From NCBI GenBank assembly GCA_003134655.1, contig PLBY01000097.1, forward strand, positions 48,758-112,757: 64,000 bases of DNA, written 5' to 3'. The DNA is from Acidobacteriaceae bacterium. GTDB lineage: Bacteria > Acidobacteriota > Terriglobia > Terriglobales > Acidobacteriaceae. Of the stretch, positions 54,019 through 61,487 are shown piece by piece. The translations under genes and the position numbers were made by a program. Each line of letters opens with the position of its first letter. The first letter of the stretch is position 1. The notes below the pieces were generated by a model. It ran no database searches, was not told the DNA's origin, and saw only the letters and a program-made list of their open reading frames with translations.

Positions 54019-55092
54019 ATGCCAAAACTCAAATCCTTTTTACTCTCGTTACTCGTTCTGACGGCCGCTCTCTCCTTCGCGCAGCCGCGCCGCAAGGTCA
54101 TCATCAACGAAGACTGTTCCGGCCCCGGCGGCAGCAACATGCAGACGCTGATGATCATGATCCAGTCTCCGCAGGTGGAAGTGTTGGGCATCACGGTCGT
54201 GAGCGGAGATGCCTGGCGCGACGAGGAGGTCGCACATACTCTGCGCCTGCTGGAAATCATGGGTCGCACCGACATTCCCGTCGTGCCGGGCGCTACCTTC
54301 CCGCTAGTCCGCACCCGCGAGGAATCCCAAATGTGGCAGCAGCGCTACGGCAAGGTCGCGTACGCCGGCGCCTGGGATGAGCGTTGGTGGCATGAACCGT
54401 CCGTCGTGCCTCCGCTGGCGGAGGGCCAACCGGCAACAAAACCCGCGGACGAAAACGCCGCGCAGTTCTTGATTCGCATGGTTCACAAGTATCCGCATGA
54501 AGTGACCATCTACGAAGGCGGACCCATGACCAACCTCGCGCTGGCGATTTCCCTCGACCCGCAGTTTCCGGCACTGGCGCAGGAACTCGTCTTCATGGGC
54601 GGAAACCTGAGCCCGCAGACCGACAATCCCGAATTCCTAAACAATCCCCGACACGAGTTCAATTTCTGGTTCGATCCGGAGGCGGCGGAGATTGTCCTGC
54701 GCGCACCGTGGAAGAAGATTGTCTGCACTCCGGCCGACATTTCGATCAAGACGCATATGACCGCCGCGCTCGTTAAGCAAATCGAAGCCAGCGGTACTCC
54801 TCTGGCCCGCTACCTCGCCCGTTTCGCCATGCTCACCCCCGGCGCCGACATCATGTGGGATGAACTCACCGCCGCCGCATGGATCGATCCGTCAATCATT
54901 ACGAAAACCGAAACTCGCTACATGTCCGTGGATCTGGACCGCGGCGCCGGCTACGGAAACACGCTGACCTCGGGAACCAAAGACGCTCTGAGGCCGGTCG
55001 CGCAGCCGGTTGAAATTCAAGTTGACCTCGATACCGAGAAGTTCTATCGCATGTTTTCGGCGCTCATGACAGCTCCCACGCCCGCTCACTGA
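54019..55092 (+). CDS. second exported nucleoside hydrolase-like protein, metal motif largely lost
   Basis: A 357-residue paralogue of the preceding protein with its own signal peptide (1-21, ending LSFAQ). Framework motifs remain (LGITVVSGDAWRDEEVAHTL, GGPMTNLALAI, LVFMGGNL, FNFWFDPEAAEIVL), but the metal loop reads NEDCSGPGGSNMQ, leaving only Asp32 of the usual acidic set. It may be a binding protein or use altered chemistry. The start at 54019 is set by the signal peptide; the frame upstream to 53830 runs through the 18-bp repeats and REP and is not coding. Confidence 0.85.
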   Translation: MPKLKSFLLSLLVLTAALSFAQPRRKVIINEDCSGPGGSNMQTLMIMIQSPQVEVLGITVVSGDAWRDEEVAHTLRLLEIMGRTDIPVVPGATFPLVRTREESQMWQQRYGKVAYAGAWDERWWHEPSVVPPLAEGQPATKPADENAAQFLIRMVHKYPHEVTIYEGGPMTNLALAISLDPQFPALAQELVFMGGNLSPQTDNPEFLNNPRHEFNFWFDPEAAEIVLRAPWKKIVCTPADISIKTHMTAALVKQIEASGTPLARYLARFAMLTPGADIMWDELTAAAWIDPSIITKTETRYMSVDLDRGAGYGNTLTSGTKDALRPVAQPVEIQVDLDTEKFYRMFSALMTAPTPAH

Positions 55093-55161
55093 TTCGCTCG
55101 CTGTGCGCTGGCACCGGAATGCCGAACAGCATACAATAAGAAATTACGAGTCTTTCCCAAT

Positions 55162-55638
55162 ATGTCTCCCATTCCAGACGATCTCACCATAGTAAAAGAT
55201 GACATGGTCGCCTTCATCGAAGGCCACGGCATGCGCCGCTTCCACGGCTATGTGGACTATGACGAAGTGCAGTGCGTGATGTGGGAAATGGGCGGCAATC
55301 CTGACGGCTGGAAGGATTTCGTGGAACTGGCCAAGGCCGCGGGTGCTCCGTTCCTGACCATGCACGCTTGGACTCTCGAGCGCACCGAACTCGACGACAT
55401 GGTGCAGCGCCTCACCAACTCGGAGTTCACCGACGGCGACGATGTGGAGGATGCTCGCTGGCTCCGCGCCCACGTCGGCAAGGTGGGATTCTTGCAACTG
55501 GGCTGGGCCTATCAGGGATCGATGTTTCTCTGCGAAGTCAGCACCGAGTGGTACGACCGCTATCAGCACTTGCTAGAAGTCTCTGACGAATTCGGCGGCC
55601 TCACCATGGATGAGCCGGACCAGGACGAAGAAAACTAA
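55162..55638 (+). CDS. conserved hypothetical acidic protein
   Basis: A 158-residue soluble, acidic protein of no family known to me. It is rich in aromatic residues (WEMGGNPDGWKDFVELAKAA, FLQLGWAYQGSMFLCEVSTE) and ends DEPDQDEEN. No signal peptide or membrane helix. It lies alone between the hydrolase pair and recJ; a TACAAT box at 55132-55137 may be its promoter. Confidence 0.65.
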   Translation: MSPIPDDLTIVKDDMVAFIEGHGMRRFHGYVDYDEVQCVMWEMGGNPDGWKDFVELAKAAGAPFLTMHAWTLERTELDDMVQRLTNSEFTDGDDVEDARWLRAHVGKVGFLQLGWAYQGSMFLCEVSTEWYDRYQHLLEVSDEFGGLTMDEPDQDEEN

Positions 55639-55647
55639 CAAGGAACA

Positions 55648-55673
55648 TGTGGGGACGGCCGCCTCGGCCGTCC
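55648..55673. repeat. REP palindrome, inverted copy of the one at 4.05 kb
   Basis: The 21-nt palindrome at 55653-55673 plus its TGTGG flank equals the reverse complement of 4048-4073, 26 bp without mismatch, 51 kb apart and again between genes. Confidence 0.75.
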
Positions 55674-55748
55674 GGTTCGGACGAGACTCGTTGGCCTTCC
55701 AGGGTCTGACTTCTGTCTCAGGTAGTACACTTCTACCTTTACCTTCCC

Positions 55749-57647
55749 ATGCGCTGGCTTCACAAGCCGACAGATCACTCTCTGGTCGAGCCCCTGATCG
55801 CCGGACTCCGAACCGATCCTGCTCTTCGCGGTGTCGCCAACGCCGGGCACATCCTTGCGCCGCTGCTGGTGCGCCGTGGCATTGTCGATGCGGAAGCAGC
55901 CGGCATCTTCCTTGCGCCGTCGCTTTCTCATCTTCATGCCCCGGAACGGATGCTCGGTCTGCGCGGTGCCGTCGAACGTATCGATGCCGCCATTGAACGC
56001 AAAGAGCCGATCCTGATCTACGGCGATTACGACGTGGACGGCACCATGGCCGTGATCATCCTGAAGACCGCGATTGAACTTTGCGGCGGCTCAGCCGACT
56101 TCCACGTACCACACCGCATCCGTGAAGGCTACGACATGCGCGACGATGTGATCGAGCGCGCAGCCGAGTCGGGTATTCGCCTCATCATTAGCGTCGACAT
56201 GGGCATCCGCGCCTTCGCGCCCGCGGAAACCGCGCAGCGTCTCGGCGTGGACCTGATCGTCACCGACCATCATCTCCCCGGTCCCGATGGTGTGCCCAAG
56301 GCACTGGCCGTGGTCAATCCCAATCAGAAGGGGTGCGAATATCCCTACAAGCAGCTGTGCGGCGCGGGCGTGGCCTTCAAGGTAGCGCAGGGTTTGATGC
56401 AACGCCGACTCGACGCCAACCTTCAGAACAAACTGCTGATGTCATTTATGAAGGTGGTCGCGATCGCCACCATCGCTGACGCCGTGCCCTTAACCGGCGA
56501 GAATCGCGTTTTCGCTTCGCTCGGACTGGACGCCTTGCGTAAGGCGGTGAATCCCGGTCTGAAAGCACTGCTGGAAGTTGCGCAGATTTCTCCCAAGCGA
56601 CCGCCAACCTCTGGGGAAGTCGGGTTCCGTATCGCCCCCCGCATCAACGCTGCCGGGCGCATGGACGTGGCTCGCGACGTGATCGAACTTTTCAGTGTGA
56701 AAGATCCTGCGCGCGCGCGGGAATTGGCCGCCAAACTCGACCATCTCAACTCCGACCGTCAGGAGGAAGAGCGGAGAATCCTGCGCGCCGTGGAAGAGCG
56801 ATTCACCGGCGATCCCACGCTGTGCGACGCCTACTGCATTGTGGTGGATGGCGAAGGCTGGCATCGCGGCGTCATCGGCATCACGGCGACTCGAGTCGTG
56901 GAACGCTACAACCGTCCCGCCCTCGTAATTTCGCGCGACGGCGATGAAGCGTTCGGCTCCGGCCGCTCGATTCGCGCGTTCCACCTGCTGGAAGCGATTG
57001 AGTCCTGTGGCAGTTTGTTCTCGCGCTTCGGCGGTCACTCCCACGCCTGCGGATTCGCCATGCCCTCCGCCAACGTCGAAGATCTGCGTGCGAAGCTGGA
57101 CGCCTTTGCGCGGACTCGCCTCACGCTAGCCGATTTCGATCCGATTCTCGATCTCGATGCAGAACTGGATCTGAGCGAAATCACGCCCCAGCTGTTTCAG
57201 GCTCTCGAATTGCTGGAACCCTACGGCATGGGAAATCCCGAGCCCATATTCGCTACGCGTGGCGTGCAGCTAACTGCACCTCCGCGGATTCTGAAAGAGA
57301 AGCACATCAAGCTGAAGCTAAGGGCGGGTGCTGATCGGCGCGATCTTTCGACAGCTGCGATCCTGGCCACTCCACGCTGCCATCCGGATGGCGCCGCGAT
57401 CCGCCGCGAGGAGAAGGCTGCGGCCGTAGGCTACGCGAGCAGCGATCAACTGAGAACTGAGAACCGAGAACTGAGAACTAGAATTACCTTCGACGCCCTG
57501 GGCTGGCACATGGCCGAACGCATGCAAAAGACGCCGCTTCTAGCGGGCGATGCGATCGATGTCGCTTTCACGATCGGAAACAACGATCATCCCGAATACG
57601 GTGGACTCGAACTCTCCCTGCGCGACTTCCAGATACCCGCCCGCTGA
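55749..57647 (+). CDS. recJ: single-stranded-DNA-specific exonuclease RecJ, with in-frame repeat insertion
   Basis: 5'-3' ssDNA exonuclease of recombination and mismatch repair. DHH-family motifs are intact: LIYGDYDVDGTMA, ISVDMG, VTDHHLPG, the DHHA1 domain (WHRGVIGITATRVVERYNRPA, GSGRSIRAF, FGGHSHACGF), then an OB-like C-terminal domain. At 632 residues it is longer than usual; the excess is a segment at about residues 538-578, between LRAGADRRDLST and ITFDALGWHMAE, encoded partly by four 7-bp repeats at 57451-57478. The insertion keeps the frame and lies in the C-terminal domain, so activity may survive. Confidence 0.93.
   Translation: MRWLHKPTDHSLVEPLIAGLRTDPALRGVANAGHILAPLLVRRGIVDAEAAGIFLAPSLSHLHAPERMLGLRGAVERIDAAIERKEPILIYGDYDVDGTMAVIILKTAIELCGGSADFHVPHRIREGYDMRDDVIERAAESGIRLIISVDMGIRAFAPAETAQRLGVDLIVTDHHLPGPDGVPKALAVVNPNQKGCEYPYKQLCGAGVAFKVAQGLMQRRLDANLQNKLLMSFMKVVAIATIADAVPLTGENRVFASLGLDALRKAVNPGLKALLEVAQISPKRPPTSGEVGFRIAPRINAAGRMDVARDVIELFSVKDPARARELAAKLDHLNSDRQEEERRILRAVEERFTGDPTLCDAYCIVVDGEGWHRGVIGITATRVVERYNRPALVISRDGDEAFGSGRSIRAFHLLEAIESCGSLFSRFGGHSHACGFAMPSANVEDLRAKLDAFARTRLTLADFDPILDLDAELDLSEITPQLFQALELLEPYGMGNPEPIFATRGVQLTAPPRILKEKHIKLKLRAGADRRDLSTAAILATPRCHPDGAAIRREEKAAAVGYASSDQLRTENRELRTRITFDALGWHMAERMQKTPLLAGDAIDVAFTIGNNDHPEYGGLELSLRDFQIPAR
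57451..57478 (+). repeat. four tandem YGAGAAC heptamers inside recJ
   Basis: TGAGAAC, TGAGAAC, CGAGAAC, TGAGAAC in direct succession; translated as part of QLRTENRELRTR. Heptamers of this kind are otherwise intergenic repeats. Confidence 0.75.
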
Positions 57648-57731
57648 CCACTCAGAGTTACGGTCCGCTGGGCAAACCGGTGCTAAACTTCCGCTTCTGC
57701 AGAATCGTCCTCTCTGCAGCCGGAGGTGCGC

Positions 57732-60089
57732 ATGACGCACTCGTTCCTGTCCACTCTATTGGCGCTGTCCCTGACCGGCAGTCTCTTCGCGCAGACCAAA
57801 GCCGATCCGGCCAAAGCGCCGCCAACGGCAACTCCCTCAGCCTCCACCGACTCTGCTTCTCGCCTTCCGGTCAAGCGGGTGGTGCTGTACAAGAACGGCG
57901 TTGGCTACTTCGAGCACACGGCGCGTGTTCATGGCACGCAGGATCTCAGCATCGACTTCACAACGGCGCAACTCAACGACGTGTTGAAGTCGCTGACCGC
58001 CGTCGATCTGGGTGATGGCCGCGTCTCGTCGGTGCGCTACAACTCGATCGCGCCGCTCGACGAGCGTCTGAAATCGCTGCGGCTGCCGTTTGGCGAGCAG
58101 GTAACGCAGGCTGAGTACTTGACCGCCCTTCGCGGAGCCCGGATCGAGGTGCGCAGTGGTTCGGCGACCGCCACCGGGCGCCTGCTGAGTGTTGAGAAGA
58201 TCCACAAGCAGCGCGGCCGGGACGACTTCGAGGATGTCACCACCTTTTCGATCGTCACCGACGCCGGAGAAATGCGAAACTTCGATCTCGGCGCGGGGAC
58301 TTCGGTCCGCATCGCCGAACGCGAACTCACCGATGAAGTCGGCCGCTACCTCAGCCTGATTGGTTCCTCGCGCGCTCGCGACGTGCGCCGCATGAGCTTC
58401 ACGGCTGCAGGATCAGGAGACCGCGACATATTTGTCAGCTACATCAGCGAAGTTCCTGTCTGGAAGAGCACCTACCGCATTCTCTTTCCCGAGAAGCCAA
58501 ACGAGAAGCCGCTCCTGCAGGGATGGGCCATCGTCGACAACACGATCGGGGAGGACTGGAAAGATGTGCAACTCTCGCTGGTCGCGGGAGCCCCGCAATC
58601 ATTCATTCAAGATATCTCGCAGCCTTTCTATGCCCGCCGACCAGTCGTGCCCCTGCCGGAGTCAGTCATGCTTACGCCGCAGTCGCACGAAGCGACAGTG
58701 GAGCAGTATGCCAAATTGCAGGCTCCGCCTCCACCGGGCGTTTCGCACGCGACGACCAGTCTTTACGGCGTCGTGAAGGATCCTTCAGGCGCGATCGTCA
58801 GCGGCGCCCGCGTCACCGTTCGCAATGAGGAAACCGGCTCCTCGCAAGTGACCACGACCGATGCCCAAGGGCGCTATCGCTTCAATGATATTCAGGCCGG
58901 CAACTCTGCAGTCTTTGTGAATGCACCCGGCTTTCAACGCTTCAACCTGGCAAATATCTACCTGGGCATCGGCCGCAACAACGAGATCGATGCCACGCTG
59001 AACGTCGGCTCTGCTACTGAGACGGTGGAAGTGCGGGGGGAGCCTACGAGGGTCGAGACTTCGTCTGCGTCGGTCTCGTCGATTGCAGAAAGGCAACGCT
59101 CCGAGGCCGAAGGCAAATCCGCAGGAGATTTCTTCGAATACAAGATCAAGCAGAAGATCACGATCGGCAAGAATCAGTCGGCCCTCGTCCCCATCCTGCA
59201 GGCGCACATCGAAGCGGAGAAAGTTACGCTGTGGAACGCAGAGTCCGCTCCACTGCGTGCGCTATGGATCAACAACACAAGCGGCCAGGTGCTCGACGCC
59301 GGCTCCTTCAACGTGCTTGAAGCCGAAACCTTCGCAGGAGAAGGTGTGCTTGAGACCATCCATCCGGACGAGCGGCGGCTGCTCTCCTATGCAGGCGATT
59401 CGGCGGTGCATATAAAGTACTCGGAAGAATCCACCGAAAAGCCGTTCAGCCGCATTCGCATCGCCAAGGGCATCATGCTGATGACCAAAGAGGAGCACAA
59501 GACCAACAAGTTCGTGATTCGCAACGCCGATACTGAGCCTCGGCAAGTCGTCGTGGAATATCCTGCGGAAGAGGGTTGGAAACTGCCGCCGGGAACGCCT
59601 CAGCCCGAGGAGTCCACCGAGTCGTACCACCGCTTTCGCGTTCCCGTCGAAGCTGGAAAAACCGCCGAACTGACGGTCGAGGCCATCCACCCGGACGAAA
59701 GCCGCGTCGAATTGACCAACCTCGATGATGACGAGGTTGCAATGCTCGCCCAACAGAAGCGCGTTACTCCGTCCCTGCAGCAAGCCTTCGATAGCATCCT
59801 GAAGCAGAAGTTGAAGGTCGAGCAAATTTCCAACCAGATCGCGGACCGCAAACGCGAGTCGGACCAGATCGCGGCCGACCAGGCCCGTATCCGCGAGAAC
59901 ATGAAAGCGCTCAAGGGCAGTTCCGAAGAGAAGTCCTTGCTGCAGCGCTACGTGGGTCAGCTCGATTCGCAGGAAAGCCGGCTGGCCGCCCTGCGCAAGG
60001 AAAACGTGGACTTGACTGCGCAGCAGAACCAGGCCAACACTGAACTCGATCGCATGATCATGGCCGTGAATGTGGACGAGAGCTTTTAG
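57732..60089 (+). CDS. exported DUF4139 protein with inserted carboxypeptidase-regulatory domain
   Basis: A 785-residue exported protein. Signal peptide at 1-20 (ending GSLFAQ); N-terminal part of a DUF4139-type (mucoidy-inhibitor A-like) fold (RVVLYKNGVGYFEH, IDFTTAQLNDVLKSLTAVDL, VPVWKSTYRILF); then at about 335-440 an inserted carboxypeptidase-regulatory domain (GVVKDPSGAIVSGARVTVRN, DAQGRYRFNDI, GSATETVEVRGEPTRVET); the DUF4139 fold resumes (FFEYKIKQKITIGKNQSALV) and ends with a coiled coil at about 690-780. The inserted domain is the type normally found at the front of TonB receptors. ATG 57732 has GGAGG at 57721-57725. Function unknown; probably envelope-associated. Confidence 0.85.
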   Translation: MTHSFLSTLLALSLTGSLFAQTKADPAKAPPTATPSASTDSASRLPVKRVVLYKNGVGYFEHTARVHGTQDLSIDFTTAQLNDVLKSLTAVDLGDGRVSSVRYNSIAPLDERLKSLRLPFGEQVTQAEYLTALRGARIEVRSGSATATGRLLSVEKIHKQRGRDDFEDVTTFSIVTDAGEMRNFDLGAGTSVRIAERELTDEVGRYLSLIGSSRARDVRRMSFTAAGSGDRDIFVSYISEVPVWKSTYRILFPEKPNEKPLLQGWAIVDNTIGEDWKDVQLSLVAGAPQSFIQDISQPFYARRPVVPLPESVMLTPQSHEATVEQYAKLQAPPPPGVSHATTSLYGVVKDPSGAIVSGARVTVRNEETGSSQVTTTDAQGRYRFNDIQAGNSAVFVNAPGFQRFNLANIYLGIGRNNEIDATLNVGSATETVEVRGEPTRVETSSASVSSIAERQRSEAEGKSAGDFFEYKIKQKITIGKNQSALVPILQAHIEAEKVTLWNAESAPLRALWINNTSGQVLDAGSFNVLEAETFAGEGVLETIHPDERRLLSYAGDSAVHIKYSEESTEKPFSRIRIAKGIMLMTKEEHKTNKFVIRNADTEPRQVVVEYPAEEGWKLPPGTPQPEESTESYHRFRVPVEAGKTAELTVEAIHPDESRVELTNLDDDEVAMLAQQKRVTPSLQQAFDSILKQKLKVEQISNQIADRKRESDQIAADQARIRENMKALKGSSEEKSLLQRYVGQLDSQESRLAALRKENVDLTAQQNQANTELDRMIMAVNVDESF

Positions 60090-60151
60090 CCCTTGAACAC
60101 TAATGACGACACGAGCCGCTCGGTTTCAGCAAAATCGGGTAGAGTGGCTCA

Positions 60152-60598
60152 ATGAAGCAATCGAGGAAATCTGAGTCATTCCTTCGCGAGCACTCCCTCA
60201 GTCTGTCGGCCTTGGGAGTCGTGATTTCGTTGATCGTGCTCTACCGCTGGTCCAACCCCTCGACCCATCTCGGATCATTTTTTGGGAATGCAATTGCCGA
60301 TTGGACCGGAGTCTTTGTGACCGTTGTGATGACAAAATTCCTTTACGAGAAAGGGTCCGCCGAAAGCAAACAACCCAAGGGCAAAGTGTCGTCGCCGATT
60401 CTTGAGTTCCTCCGCGAGCACTCGCTCACGCTGGTTCTTGTAGTGACCGGCATCGGCTGGGTGGTCGCATTCCGGGCCATGGACCCAGAAAGCCGGTGGG
60501 GACAAGTTGTTGGCAACATCGTTTCGGAATGGACGCAGATCCTTGGTTTAGTTTTGATGACTAAACGTTTGATCGAGGTGGGATCGAAAGAGCATTGA
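60152..60598 (+). CDS. small membrane protein with internal duplication
   Basis: 148 residues made of two similar halves. Half 1 (about 10-68) and half 2 (about 82-143) each read FLREHSL, a hydrophobic helix, a polar turn with a WG/LG motif (STHLGSFFGNAIADWT versus SRWGQVVGNIVSEWTQ), a second helix and a basic end (MTKFLYEKGS versus MTKRLIEVGS). Four transmembrane helices are expected. It resembles the small DUF6766-type membrane proteins; I know no function. Confidence 0.75.
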   Translation: MKQSRKSESFLREHSLSLSALGVVISLIVLYRWSNPSTHLGSFFGNAIADWTGVFVTVVMTKFLYEKGSAESKQPKGKVSSPILEFLREHSLTLVLVVTGIGWVVAFRAMDPESRWGQVVGNIVSEWTQILGLVLMTKRLIEVGSKEH

Positions 60599-60618
60599 CT
60601 GTTCTTGACGCTGCAGGC

Positions 60619-61410
60619 TCACCACAAATGGTAGTGCCCGTCACGCCGCGCCATCTCCACGTCGACGCCGAACAGGGCCGCCAGCCGCTCCACCTGCAGG
60701 ATTTCTTCCTTTGGCCCGTCCGCGACCACTCGTCCGCGATCCATCAGCACAACGCGCCCAATTTCAGGAACGATGTCTGCCAGTTCATGGGTCACAAGAA
60801 TGATTGCGGTTCCTGAGTTGGACAGTGCTCGCATGGTTTGCCTCAAGCTCTGCTGCGCCGAAAGGTCGAGCGAGTTGCAGGGCTCATCGAACAGCAATGC
60901 GCCCGGCTTGTGTACCAGCGCACGAGCGATCAGCACGCGCCGCGCCTCTCCCGACGACATCTCGCATACCGGACGATCCGCCAGATGCGATATCTTCAAT
61001 CCGGCCAGCGCAGCGTCGGCCAACTCGCGGTGCCGGGTATCGACCGCATGGTTCGAGAAAATGCTGATGCTGCTGAAAAAGCCCGACAGCACCACGTCCC
61101 GTCCGCAGGCGTCGCCCGTGCACGAGAGCATCAAGTCATTCGACACAATGCCCAGCCGGGCGCGCAGCGCGAACACATCCCAGTTCTCCTCTCCCAGAAT
61201 CGACATCGACGAGTCCGCTCGAGCTACCGGGTAACACTCGCGCGTAATGGTCTTGATCAGCGTCGACTTGCCGCAGCCATTAGGGCCCAGAATCGCCACG
61301 TGCTCGTCAGCGCCAATGCGCAGGCTGAAGTCGTCGAGCGCGATCTTCTGTCCGCGCATCACCCGCAGGTTGTGAAAGTCCAGCAAAGCCTGTTTCTGCG
61401 TCGAGTTCAT
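60619..61410 (-). CDS. stand-alone ABC transporter ATP-binding protein
   Basis: 263 residues with a complete ABC ATPase: Walker A GPNGCGKST, Q-loop region, signature MSSGEARR, Walker B ALLFDEPCNSLD and switch TH in VTHELADIVPEIGR. The LQVERLAALFGVDVEMARR tail recalls YlmA/ModF-like ATPases. No permease gene is adjacent, so the partner is unknown; it could also be a cytosolic ABC protein. Confidence 0.88.
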   Translation of the reverse strand: MNSTQKQALLDFHNLRVMRGQKIALDDFSLRIGADEHVAILGPNGCGKSTLIKTITRECYPVARADSSMSILGEENWDVFALRARLGIVSNDLMLSCTGDACGRDVVLSGFFSSISIFSNHAVDTRHRELADAALAGLKISHLADRPVCEMSSGEARRVLIARALVHKPGALLFDEPCNSLDLSAQQSLRQTMRALSNSGTAIILVTHELADIVPEIGRVVLMDRGRVVADGPKEEILQVERLAALFGVDVEMARRDGHYHLW

Positions 61411-61487
61411 CGGATATGTGCATCTAAGTGTAGATGAGAAGCCGCTTTCCAGCCGAGGTCGAGCGGCTTGGATTACACTGAACCCAG

